Below, one piece after another: positions 39,961 to 50,500 of a DNA stretch of 54,636 bases; positions within the stretch are counted from its first letter, which is position 1, and every line of letters starts with the position of its first letter. The notes beneath the pieces are model-generated. The model had not been told where the DNA came from, did no database searches, and saw nothing but the letters and a program-made list of their open reading frames with translations. The DNA is from an uncultured Oscillospiraceae bacterium (lineage in GTDB: Bacteria > Bacillota > Clostridia > Oscillospirales > Acutalibacteraceae), in assembly GCA_900547275.1 (NCBI GenBank), contig URGA01000001.1, positions 1 to 54,636 on the forward strand, written 5' to 3'. Position numbers and translations under genes: made by a program.

Positions 39961-42195
39961 CTAACATAAATCGCAGGGATTAAGATCCACTGAAATGGAA
40001 ACATCCCTGATGTCTTTCATCTTACCTGTAATTTTTAACACTTCTGTAAGCAATTTGCGAACAGATTTTGAATTTCTGCATTTAATTGCCAATCTATATC
40101 TGTAATGATTGCTTATTTTAGAAATTTTAGCAGGTGATGGACCCAACACAATAAGTTTTTCCTGCGCCTTCGAGTTACATTCAACAAGAGTTTCGAAAAA
40201 TGCCTTAGCTCCTAAAGCGGCGTGATTTTCATTCTCACTTACGAATGACACAGAAAATATATCGCAAAACGGCGGATACGTAAGGATTTTCCGAAGAGCA
40301 TACTCCGTTTCAAAAAAGCCTTTATAATCCTGCTCTGCCGCATAAGTAATTGTCTGGTTATTTGGATTTATAGTCTGAATAACGGCAATTCCGCTTTCAT
40401 CACGTCTGCCGCTTCTTCCGATTACCTGAGTGATCAAGTCAAATGAACGCTCTGCGCTCAGATAATTTTCATCATAAAGAGTATTGTCTGCATTAACGAC
40501 GCCTACAAGTGTAACGTCGTCAAAGTCAAGGCCCTTAGCTACCATCTGGGTGCCTACAAGCACATCGTATTCGTGATTTTTAAACACGTCAAACAACTGC
40601 TGATGCCGAAATTTGCCGCTTGTTGTATCAGCGTCCATTCTTAAAACTTTCGCCTGAGGAAGAAATGAACGTATTTCATCTTCAATTCTCTGGGTGCCGT
40701 AACCACTATATCTCACAGCATGACTGCCGCAGGAAGGACAGATATTGTCCAGAGGTTTTGTGTATCCGCAGTAGTGGCACATCAGGCTGTTATTGTAGCT
40801 GTGATAAGTCAGAGAAATTGAGCAGTTCGGGCAGGTTATAACATGGCCGCAGTCATTGCAGGCAATAAATGTATTATAACCTCTCCTGTTAATAAGGAGT
40901 ATCGTCTGCTTGTTTTTTTCAAAATTCTCGGTCATGAGATCCCGCAGACATTCTGAAATCGGTGAATGATTTTTACGCCGAAGTTCCTCTTTCATATCTA
41001 CAGTGATTACTTTCGGGAGTTTTGCTTCGCCGTATCTTTCTGTAAGTTCGCAAAGAACATATTTTCCCTGAACAGCATAAGAATAGCTTTCAACGCTGGG
41101 TGTTGCTGAAGTCATTAAAAACAAGGCGTTGCTCTGACGCGCTCTGAACTTAGCAACATCTCTGGCATGATATCTCGGGGTTCGCTCGCTTTTATAAGTG
41201 TTTTCCTGCTCTTCGTCCATAATTATCAGACCGATATTATGAAGCGGCGCGAAAACTGCGCTTCTGGTGCCGATAACTATTTTTGCCTCTCCCCTGTCAG
41301 CGCGCCTGTATTCATCGTTGCGTTCACCCATAGAAAGGCCGCTGTGAAAAACAGCCACCTGTGTTCCGTAACGGCTGTGAAACAAACCGAGAGCCTGAGG
41401 AGTTAAGCTGATTTCAGGCACCATAACTATAACATCCTTGCCGAGTACCAGGGCTCTGTCAATCAATTTCATATAGACAGAGGTCTTTCCGCTTCCGGTA
41501 ACGCCGAAAAGCAGACCGCATCCGCCGTCCGTCTCAAGCATTTTGGAATATACGTTATACGCTTTCTGCTGTTCAGTTGAAAGACAAATTTCATCTCTTA
41601 CTGAAACGGCAGAAATATCTTTATAAGGATTGCGGTAAACCTCTTTTTTATATATGCGCAATACACCGTATTTTTCAAGGTTTTTAATTACGCTTTCGCC
41701 TACACTGCAAAAATCTAGAATTTCCTCAACTGAAGCCGTACCTATATCAAGTAGCAAATCAGCAACAAGACGCTGTTTCGGCGTCAGTTTCGGCAGTTGT
41801 TCTTCGCTTTCAACAGTCAGTTCCGCCATGCGTTTACCGGCTGTTTTTATTTTACCGAAACCTCTCGGAAGCATTTGCTGTAAACAGTCGTAAGTTGTGC
41901 AAAAGCATCTTTCTTTAAGCCACAAAGCAAGTTCAACCATATCACTGCTCAATTTAAAGCCACTGGTATCAATCGCTGAAATCTCTTTAAGCGACTTATT
42001 TATCCCGTAATATAAATGAACAATTATGCCCTTGCGCTTTTTATTTCCGTTTCCGAAAGGCACATCAACAGACATGCCGACTTGTGCGGTCTTTTCATAC
42101 TCCGCGGGCACTAAATAGTCATAATCGCTGTCGGGACTGAAAAAAGTTCTTGCTACCGCAACTGTTGCAATAAGGCGATTTAAATCAGTTTTCAC
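39961..42195 (-). CDS. priA: Primosomal protein N' (replication restart helicase PriA)
   Basis: A 744-aa superfamily 2 helicase that reloads the replisome at stalled forks. The N-terminal DNA-binding region is followed by the helicase with Walker A FGVTGSGKTSVYMKL near residue 235 and the DEEQENTYKS box. Two zinc-binding Cys clusters are visible (CNDCGHVITCPNC and CHYCGYTKPLDNICPSC). The start is a GTG with GGTGG upstream. It lies 18 bp after rpoZ; the coaBC gene found between them in Bacillus is missing. Confidence 0.97.
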   Translation of the reverse strand: MKTDLNRLIATVAVARTFFSPDSDYDYLVPAEYEKTAQVGMSVDVPFGNGNKKRKGIIVHLYYGINKSLKEISAIDTSGFKLSSDMVELALWLKERCFCTTYDCLQQMLPRGFGKIKTAGKRMAELTVESEEQLPKLTPKQRLVADLLLDIGTASVEEILDFCSVGESVIKNLEKYGVLRIYKKEVYRNPYKDISAVSVRDEICLSTEQQKAYNVYSKMLETDGGCGLLFGVTGSGKTSVYMKLIDRALVLGKDVIVMVPEISLTPQALGLFHSRYGTQVAVFHSGLSMGERNDEYRRADRGEAKIVIGTRSAVFAPLHNIGLIIMDEEQENTYKSERTPRYHARDVAKFRARQSNALFLMTSATPSVESYSYAVQGKYVLCELTERYGEAKLPKVITVDMKEELRRKNHSPISECLRDLMTENFEKNKQTILLINRRGYNTFIACNDCGHVITCPNCSISLTYHSYNNSLMCHYCGYTKPLDNICPSCGSHAVRYSGYGTQRIEDEIRSFLPQAKVLRMDADTTSGKFRHQQLFDVFKNHEYDVLVGTQMVAKGLDFDDVTLVGVVNADNTLYDENYLSAERSFDLITQVIGRSGRRDESGIAVIQTINPNNQTITYAAEQDYKGFFETEYALRKILTYPPFCDIFSVSFVSENENHAALGAKAFFETLVECNSKAQEKLIVLGPSPAKISKISNHYRYRLAIKCRNSKSVRKLLTEVLKITGKMKDIRDVSISVDLNPCDLC

Positions 42196-42213
42196 AATAA
42201 TCCACCGTAAGGC

Positions 42214-42423
42214 TTATTTTTTCTTAAGTTCGTCCGGTTCTTCAATGACGTATTTACCATTATAAATATCGTCAATAGCCATTGATACGGTTTTAGTATC
42301 AAGGTGCTGTTCGTTTGCATTAGCCTCGTCCTGAATCTCACGGGCGCGCTTTGCAGTGCCCACAACAAGGCTGTAACGGCTGTTAACATTTTTAAGCATT
42401 TCTTTTAAATCAGGATTAAACAT
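42214..42423 (-). CDS. rpoZ: RNA polymerase omega subunit
   Basis: A 69-aa subunit that helps assemble RNA polymerase. The conserved SRYSLVVGTAKRAREIQDEA region and the TKTVSMAIDDIYNGK segment identify it. It follows gmk by 23 bp, as in many Firmicutes. Confidence 0.95.
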   Translation of the reverse strand: MFNPDLKEMLKNVNSRYSLVVGTAKRAREIQDEANANEQHLDTKTVSMAIDDIYNGKYVIEEPDELKKK

Positions 42424-42446
42424 AATATAAAATCTCCGTTTCTAAG

Positions 42447-43031
42447 TTAGTTATTTGAATTTCTTTTTTCAAGTTCATTACAGATAATATCGTTGATTTC
42501 GCGAACTGCAGTATCAAGATCATCATTAAGAACTTTATATTTGTAACAGTCAGATGACTGCATCTCTACTTTGGCAATCTCAAGGCGGTCACGAATTACT
42601 TCGTCTGAATCAGACATTCTGCCGCGCAGACGCTGTTCAAGAATTTCAAAATTCGGCGGGTAAAGGAATATTGAAACGCAGTCGGGACAAATTTTCATTA
42701 CATTCTTTGCTCCCTGCACTTCAATAATTAAAAAGCAGACTTTACCATCGCTGATTGCCTTATTTACGCCTGCTATTGGTGTTCCGTAATAATTTCCCGA
42801 ATACTCAGCGTGTTCAAAAAATCCGCCTTCGTCAATCATTTTTTCAAACTCTTCCCTGGTTTTGAAATAGTAATTGACGCCGTCAACTTCTCCGGGTCTC
42901 GGTTTTCTTGTTGTTGCTGAAATAGATTCAACAACATCATCACGAAGTTTTTCAATAGCCTTAAAAACAGTATCTTTTCCGCATCCGCTGGGAGCAGAAA
43001 GAACAACAAGCAGTCCTTTTTTAGAGTTCAT
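42447..43031 (-). CDS. gmk: Guanylate kinase
   Basis: A 194-aa enzyme that phosphorylates GMP to GDP. Walker A is SAPSGCGKDTVF near residue 11 (Asp after the Lys in place of the usual Ser/Thr), and the GMP-binding STTRKPRPGEVDGVNYYF segment is typical. The ATG at 43031 follows GAGGTG and overlaps the remA end by 11 bp. Confidence 0.96.
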   Translation of the reverse strand: MNSKKGLLVVLSAPSGCGKDTVFKAIEKLRDDVVESISATTRKPRPGEVDGVNYYFKTREEFEKMIDEGGFFEHAEYSGNYYGTPIAGVNKAISDGKVCFLIIEVQGAKNVMKICPDCVSIFLYPPNFEILEQRLRGRMSDSDEVIRDRLEIAKVEMQSSDCYKYKVLNDDLDTAVREINDIICNELEKRNSNN

Positions 43032-43272
43032 CACGCACCTCCGCTGAAAATTTTTCGGCGATTTTTTCCAAATCAAGGTAGGACAGGATGACGTTGTCGC
43101 TGTCCGTAATAATGACGCTCATCGTTTTTCGTCCATGGGTGGCGTCGATGAGAGTTCCCTTTTGCTTACTGTCTTGTACAATACGCTTAACCGGGGCCGA
43201 TTCGGGGCTTACCACCGAAATTACACGGTCCGCATTAACAAGATTGTTGAAGCCGATATTTACCAGTTTCAT
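43021..43272 (-). CDS. remA: RemA/DUF370 family DNA-binding regulator
   Basis: An 83-aa DNA-binding protein that in Bacillus activates biofilm matrix and osmoprotection genes as a ring-shaped multimer. NIGFNNLVNADRVISVVSPE and DATHGRKTMSVI match the family well. The order yicC-remA-gmk-rpoZ is the same as in Bacillus. It starts 1 bp after the yicC stop. Confidence 0.93.
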   Translation of the reverse strand: MKLVNIGFNNLVNADRVISVVSPESAPVKRIVQDSKQKGTLIDATHGRKTMSVIITDSDNVILSYLDLEKIAEKFSAEVRDEL

Positions 43273-43273
43273 G

Positions 43274-44152
43274 CTACTCTATATTCTGTATCTGCTCTCT
43301 GATTTTCTCAATCTCGGCTTTTATATCAATTACTTTGGCGGCTATTTCAACGTCATTTGCCTTTGAGCCGATGGTGTTTGTTTCACGATTCATTTCCTGA
43401 ACGAGAAAATCCATTTTTCTGCCGATTGCTTCATCGCTTTCTAAGAAACGATTCATCTGAGCTATATGGGAGCGAAGACGGACAGTTTCCTCAGCAACAG
43501 CAACTTTGTCAGCATATATCGCTGTTTCCTGTAACAGGCGTGCTTCATCAACAGTGATGTCCCCTATAAGGTCATGTACACGCTGAACAAGTTTTTCGTT
43601 ATATTCTTTTACTGTCTCAGGCGAACGCTTTTCAATAAAAGAGACGCAATCAAGAATATAATTGCAACGTCCTGCAATATCCTCTTTCATTTTTTCGCCT
43701 TCAACGCTGCGCATTGCAATAAACTTTGTTACAGCCTCTTCAGCAACTTCTTTTACGTACTGCCAAATTTTTTCTTCATCTTCCTCTGCTTTGCGAACTA
43801 CGAGAACGTCAGGAAAACGTCCAATTGTTGAAGCGCCGAAATCCTCTTTCAGATTGTACTCGCTTTTCAATTCATTAAGAGCCTTAACGTAAGCCGCAGC
43901 CAGTGTGTGATTTACAGCAACATCAGCGGCCTCTGTATTAAGAGCCTCAATACCTACGAAGCATTCTACTTTACCTCTGGCAACTTTTGAATTTATAAAT
44001 GACTTAAGTTTGTCATCAATAAAACCGTACTGTCTCGGAACACGAGACGAAAACTCAAAATATCTGTGATTAACAGATTTAAGCTCAACGGTGATCTGAT
44101 AACCGTCTAACTCTTTGACAGCCCTGCCGAAGCCGGTCATAGACTTGAGCAT
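43274..44152 (-). CDS. yicC: YicC family endoribonuclease
   Basis: A 292-aa protein of the YicC/YloC family, now described as RNases acting on small or structured RNAs. It has the MLKSMTGFGRA start, the VELKSVNHRYFEFSSRVPR motif and the QEMNRETNTIGSKA ending region. The ATG at 44152 follows GGGAGG at good distance. First gene of the long leftward unit, with its own consensus promoter. Confidence 0.93.
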   Translation of the reverse strand: MLKSMTGFGRAVKELDGYQITVELKSVNHRYFEFSSRVPRQYGFIDDKLKSFINSKVARGKVECFVGIEALNTEAADVAVNHTLAAAYVKALNELKSEYNLKEDFGASTIGRFPDVLVVRKAEEDEEKIWQYVKEVAEEAVTKFIAMRSVEGEKMKEDIAGRCNYILDCVSFIEKRSPETVKEYNEKLVQRVHDLIGDITVDEARLLQETAIYADKVAVAEETVRLRSHIAQMNRFLESDEAIGRKMDFLVQEMNRETNTIGSKANDVEIAAKVIDIKAEIEKIREQIQNIE

Positions 44153-44185
44153 AAAATACCTCCCAACCAAATAACTATTGCAAAT

Positions 44186-44214
44186 ATTATAGTCGTATTA
44201 ACAATAGCGGTCAA
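44186..44214 (-). promoter_or_regulatory. Promoter of the yicC-to-spoVM unit
   Basis: Minus-strand TTGACC and TATAAT with a 17-bp spacer, about 33 bp before the yicC ATG. Confidence 0.78.
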
Positions 44215-44274
44215 CGGTTTGTTAACAGTATATTTACATTATTAACAATAAATTAATATTTAGAAGAAATGCAT

Positions 44275-44320
44275 ATAAAAAACACCTCCCGTGTCAGTTC
44301 ATAGAACCGACACAGGAAGT
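44275..44320 (-). terminator. Terminator of the giant glycosidase/48-aa peptide unit
   Basis: A 17-bp stem (44284-44300 with 44304-44320, three G-U pairs) around a 3-nt loop, followed on the minus strand by six Ts. Confidence 0.9.
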
Positions 44321-44360
44321 ATTTTCATTTTAACTAAATCTGTTCGCAGTTAAAGTTATA

Positions 44361-44507
44361 TTATGAGAAATCAACGAAAAAGTTAGTGTAGTTGGTGGGA
44401 TCCAAGACTTCGTCGCCGCCTTCTTCAATACCACCGGACGTTGTAATTACATCATATGATGTAAACTTCTCAATCTCCAGTTCTGGAGAATCGTAATGTT
44501 GCTTCAT
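44361..44507 (-). CDS. 48-aa peptide of unknown function downstream of the giant secreted protein
   Basis: A short gene with AAGGAG 10 bp before its ATG, 22 bp after the stop of the giant gene and before a strong terminator, so the two share one transcript. The peptide has no signal sequence. It starts with the tract YDSPELEIEKF, continues with a Thr/Ser/Gly patch (DVITTSGG), an acidic middle (EEGGDEVLD) and an aromatic end (NFFVDFS). The Y-x-x-P-x-LEI ... DVITTSGG pattern recalls short leaderless peptides that I have seen in gut Firmicutes and Bacteroidetes genomes without function; some of those look like RiPP precursors. No maturation enzyme is encoded nearby, so that idea is weak. It could be an intracellular partner or a regulator of the giant gene. 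Confidence 0.72.
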   Translation of the reverse strand: MKQHYDSPELEIEKFTSYDVITTSGGIEEGGDEVLDPTNYTNFFVDFS

Positions 44508-44529
44508 TTTCTAAATCTCCTTCCGTTGA

Positions 44530-47500
44530 TTAAACAGTAACTCCGTTAAAACAGATGTTGCCGTAATCGATTGTCTGAATTACAGTAGTTTCAACGCTGC
44601 CGTCAGGCATCTTAACCTTAGCAGTATATTCATATTTGATATATGCTCTAGTATAATACGCCGAATTATCCTTATTTGAAATTCTAAGGAAATACTGCAT
44701 TGTATCAAGCTGATTCTTAGCGGCAATCTTATTAACGTTCTGAGCACCGATTACAAAAGTATCTCCGCTCTTAGCTGCATTTGAATCCTTAGTATAAATT
44801 GTACCAACTTCTGTAACAGTTACTGCTGAATCACTTTCCGGAACATCCGCTGTAGTAGCACTGTAAGTTGTGTACTTAGTTACACCGTCAAGTGTAGCGT
44901 TTTTAGCTACTGAAGAATAAACAAACGGAAGCTGAGCATCAAGTTTGCTGATAAGTTCACTGTCGCTTTCAGCGTCAAGAACCTTGCCGTTTATTGTATA
45001 AGCTCCATCAGTCTTAGTAATTGCATAGAAATTAGCGTCGCCTACAGCAAAGAATTCATAAGAAGTAAGATATGATGCCACATAATATTTACCGTCAACT
45101 TCAATGGCGATACCATATGAACCCTCGGGTACAGTAACAGTTACTTCTGTATCATAATAGATGGTTCCGCCGTTATTAGGAGTCACGGATTTACCGTCAA
45201 CAGTTACTGTGTACGGACCTGCACCGCTTTCTACGATGTCATACATCGGCATCAAAACAACTACGTTCTCATCATTAACCTTGTCTTTAACGGTGAATTC
45301 AGTGCCGTTGGCAACATTCTTGCCGTTAACAGTCCAAGAATTAAATCTGAAATAAGGTGTATCTGCAACATTCTGTACAGAAGCGCCAATCTTATACTGA
45401 TTCTGATCAACAGTAATTACTGTATCAGCATCAACATTGTATTCCTGTACCGCATTGCCATACTGGTTAAGTATTCTTACCTTAGCCATTTCAGTATCAG
45501 GTTCCTGTTTTGAACAGTAAGCAGTGATTGTAACGTCGCCGTTGACCATTGCAGTGTAAGAATCTGCAGCAGGAATGTCGTTCTTAGTTCCGCCGTTATC
45601 TGTTACGGACCATCTGTAGCAGCTGTAACCTGCAACATCTGAACCGCCGTCAGAAATTTTGGCAACATAAACATCACCATAATACTGAGCAGGAACATTT
45701 ACTTTTACATCCTTGTCTTCATCGTCAAGATGAATGTTAAATGTAACTGTATATGTTCTGCGAAGATCAGTTTGGTCATTGTTTACTTCTTCAAGAGCGC
45801 TGAGCATAGCAGTTGTTGAAGTATCAAGAGCACCCTGATCATTCTGGTTCTTCCAAACACGGCCTTCAGCTGTTATATAAGCAGTCGGTGCAGACTGATC
45901 TTCAGAATAAGCAGGAGTGTTAACTGTTTTACCGGTTGATACGCCGTTAGAGTATGTAACCTGAGCGTCTCTTGTACCCTGCTGAGCAACTAATGCGTAT
46001 ACAGAACTTTCACTTTCAAGATATTTGTCTGTAAATGCAGCCATATCCTGATACTTGAGCAATGTAGTTGTTGCATCATATGCATCATAATCTGCGGCAA
46101 CTTTTGCAAGAGCGTTATTTGTATCCTCAAGGTTTGTACCGGCAGTATTAATGTTCTGCTGTTTCTGAGAGAGAACAGATGTCGATACATTATCGATAGT
46201 ATATCTGTAATCTCTTACGTTGATATATTCGCCATCGATGCAAATGTAATCACCGGTCTCAAGATAATTCTCAGAATAGGAACCATCTTCTTCCTTATCG
46301 TAATACTGTCCAACGTAAGCATAGTAGTCAAGATCTTCTACATTATCTTTTACTACGTTGCCGTTTGCGTCAAACGCGATATAGGGACCATATTCACCGT
46401 TATCAGGATTTGTTTTAACATAAGAAACTTCGTACTTCGGAGTATTATCTTTGTAATCCTGAGTATTAGCAGAAATCTTATCTGCTACGCCGTAAGCATC
46501 ACTAAACGGTTTGTATGTAGAATAGGTATAAATCTGATCTTCAACAGATGTACCGTTGCCCTGATCATTATTAATAGTATATACAGTACCGTCAGCTACT
46601 TTTTCATCTACCGGAGTGTAATCAGCCTTTTCTGCTAAATGCGCGTAAGATTTTACAATGTTGTTTGTCAAACGAATAATGGTTTTGTTATCCGTAACGA
46701 ATGGCTGATCTTCACCATAAGGATCAAGAGAATTGAAGTGTTCCTTAACTGCTTTATAAGCAGACTGGAATGCGTTCCAAGTTGAAGATGTATACTGCTT
46801 ATATGCGTCACCTTCAAGAAGCTCTTCATAATTGTCAGAATATCTGTTTTCAGCATCAATGAGAGGCTGATAATCAGCATTCGGAGTTATATTCTTAATG
46901 TCTACTGCTTCCAATGCGTTTACGCTGGATTCAAGTTTATTGGCAAGAGCCTCAACTCTATCCTGGGTTGCACCGCCGTTGGTTGAAGGATCGTCTGGGT
47001 CAAAGAGATATGTTTGACTTGTGAGACTATCATAAGCATCAAGAAGAGCCTTAGCCGAAGCCGGATTATAGTCGTAAATGCTTGAAAGAACATCAAGTCT
47101 TTTACTATCAAACATTGCATTCCTAACAGGTACATAGTTAATGATATATATAGGTGCATTGAATGTAATGTCATGATTAACATATCCACTTGTCCAGAAC
47201 GTACCAGTCCAATAATGCTTAGAATTGTAATGCGGTGTTGTTGATGTCCAATAAGTTGAAGGCTGACTACCTGTATATTTAATATAGTTAGAACCGAATT
47301 TCCAGTTATCGGTCTGACAGCCAACGGTATAGGCATTGGAGTTAGGTTCAGTATTGCCCATCAAAGTACCATAATCAATATACCAGCCTGAAGCATAATG
47401 ATTGCCATTTAGAACTAAAGTATTGTCATCAAAATGCCATAAATCACCCAAAGCAATATCGCCAGACGTTACATATATAGCAGAACCATAAATGCTTACA

Positions 47501-50500
47501 CCACCTTGAGACTTTCTATAAATACCAGCATTAATTGGTGCGGTCATTTCATTTCCGTCATAAAGCCAAACAAAAGAACCACTGCAAATTCCAGAATTAA
47601 ATGAATCTTCTGTTCCGGACTGCTGAACGATAGACGATGTGTTCACTGTAGAAAGCATGTTCTTGGTATACTCAGAAGAAATACCTGTTCCGTTTTGAGT
47701 ATTCCAGCCTTTGACAGTAGTTGGCGAAGTATAGATCTCCATGTTGTTCAACGCATTAGTCATTTCAACATAGATCTCTGTAACTTCTTCAGGTACCATC
47801 TCTTTAGTGCCATTCGTAATAGCAGCTAAATATCTTTTCGCTCTGTCATAGATAACATATGCATCACTCATGTTGGTGTAAATATTCTCACCATTAAGTG
47901 AATTCATCTTTTCTTCAAAATTGCTCATTGCAATTTTAAGAAGAGAATTAGCTAATGTTTTTGAATCCTGAGCAAAAATGCTTTCGGCTGAGAAAATGCC
48001 GTCATAAATTGAGTAACAGTCGATGAAACCATCAGATGCATTACCGTTGAATGAGTATGTTTTACCATAAGCAACGGAATGATCATGATTAAAGAACTCA
48101 TGCATTGAACGTGAGGTTGAATAAGAAGATGTATCACATTCAGTGTATGTATTTACCTTCTTAACAAGGCTGCCGTCAATATAGCAATAAACGATGTCAT
48201 ATCCGCCGGAAGGAACGATCTGGATAACAATATGATTCCATGTATCGGCTGTCAGAGAAGAATCGCCGAAAAGGCCTTCAATCTGAATGGTTGATGCTTC
48301 TCCGCCTTCTTCCCAATTGAATGATAATGTTCCGTTCTCAAGCAATTCAAAATACTGGTTATCAGAAGGAGAACCTACTGAATAAATTGCTTCAGGCTTG
48401 ATTTCACTTCCGGGATTATAGAACATACTGATTGTATATCCTGCTGTGTTGCCAACGTTGCCATGGTAATTATAATGAGAATCAACACCGCTTCCTTTAG
48501 CCTCAGCGTAACTCAAAACCTTACCGTGGATATTCTGAGGATCTTCAACCGTCTGATCGTATTTAGTATATTGTGCTGTACCTTCTGAAGTATCTTCAAA
48601 CGGGTCAAAATAGATACGATGTGAAGAATCAACATCTGTATTAGGAACATCAGAATCTAATTTTGCCAAAGAATTGCTGATGTCGTTTGCGGACAATGCT
48701 TTGTTGTAAATACGGAAATCAGAAATATATCCGTCAAGCATATTGTCCTCGCCGTATGAAGAAATACCAAAGAACAAGTTACTGCTTACCATTTCATTGA
48801 ACCACTCTTCATTCATTGAAGCAAGATAACTCGGTGTACCTTCGGTAGTAACGGTTGACATATCCTTAGAATAAATAGTTCTAAGGAGCTGACCGTCAAC
48901 GAAGAAATGGAAATAGCCGTCAGTAATTGTCATAGTGTAAAGATGCCAATTATTGATGTAGCCGTCGCCCATGTATCCTTTTGACAATGTTGTACTGCCG
49001 TGATTGTTAACGCCGAATTCCATAGCAGCTGTTGCGTAAGCGTATGATTCAGTGTTCTGGCTGTGTTCATTGCCGTCCCAGTAAATTGTACCTTCATCTG
49101 AAGTGGACAAGTCGAAAAAGCGTCCGCTGTTAGCGCTTGTTCCGTATCCGTACCATGAAAGTGTTATACCGTCTTTCGGATTAATTCCGTTTAACAGTTC
49201 CTGGGTATTCTTGAGATAAGCGTAAGTACCGCCCTTATTAGCTGAAGTGCTTGAATTTGAAGTAAATTTCGCAGCAACTCTTCCGTTAAAGTTTGATACT
49301 GATTCAACGCCTACATTTGTAAGAGTGTTTGAACCATTCTTTGAAGCCGCATCATATGTCACATCAGAGTTAGTGAAATAACGCGCAACAAGTGTATCGT
49401 TGATGTCTTCGCCGCTCTTTACTGCAGAAGAGTCATAAGTTTCCTTACCGTATTTATCAGTAAGAGCATTATAATCTTCTGTGGTTATGTATGTAACAGA
49501 ACCATGACGAGGACTAAGATGGCTTATATTGCCTTCGCTTAATCTTCCGGTTACAAGAGTGTCAAGATTCGTTGAACGGAACATAGCAAATCGCGGATTA
49601 CCGTAAGTATCAGCAAGCATTACATATGATCCGTCAGAAACCAGTTTATAAACCTGAGGACCTTCAAGAGAACCTAAATCTGAATCATAAAAATGATTTG
49701 TTCCTGAATAAGGACCGTTAACGTTTGTGCTGGTTGCCCAATACAAATCATCCTCATTATCATTTTTATAGAAGAGATAATAAAGTTCTGATTCATTATC
49801 ATAAATGATATCGCCGTCAATTGTGTCATAAGTAGAACTCATTGACGTATTTGCAATTAAGCGCTTAGGCTCGGAAGTAAAAGTCTTAAAATCAGGAGTA
49901 TAAATATAATAGATAGATGTTGAACCAGCGTCAACAGTCTTATTTGACCAGTAAAGCATATACTCGCCGCGAACGTCATCCCAGATAGCCTGCGGAGCCC
50001 ATGCACGGTCTACAGCCTTACCAAATATATCGGCCATATCGATATTCCACGGTACAGCTTCCTCGATCTTCGTAAGATCTTCTATATGCCAAACAAGTAT
50101 TTTACTGTTGTTTGCCCAGTTAGTACCGTTTTGTGTGTTAAGGTCAGTGGCAAAAACATAATAACTGCCATCCTGAGCTCTCATGATATACGGATCACGA
50201 GCATGTCCTGAATTAGCAATACCCGATCCGGATTCAGGTATGCCTTCTCCCTTAGGATAGCATTCAGAAGCTGTCAGGTTGAGCATCGATCTGTTACCGT
50301 TTAATGCCTCGAAGTTAAGACCATCGTCAGATACAGCCAAATGGATCTGCTCTTCTGTTTCGCCGTTACCGGTGAAGTATGCAAAAAGGTATTTATTCAG
50401 ACTTGTGGGAATATCGCTTGACGCGCTGTTTTTCTCACCGGTGTAGAATGAAATACTTTTGTAGTTCATATTTATGGAGAAATAACTGCTGTCATCGTCA

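Noticed and set aside
44361..44507. RiPP precursor with nearby maturation enzymes
   Set aside because: No radical-SAM maturase, cyclase, LanM-like or peptidase/exporter gene is adjacent; the idea is kept only as a remote option.
44530..44720. Dockerin or sortase signal at the giant protein's C-terminus
   Set aside because: The end is a beta-rich segment without calcium-loop repeats, LPxTG or a membrane tail.
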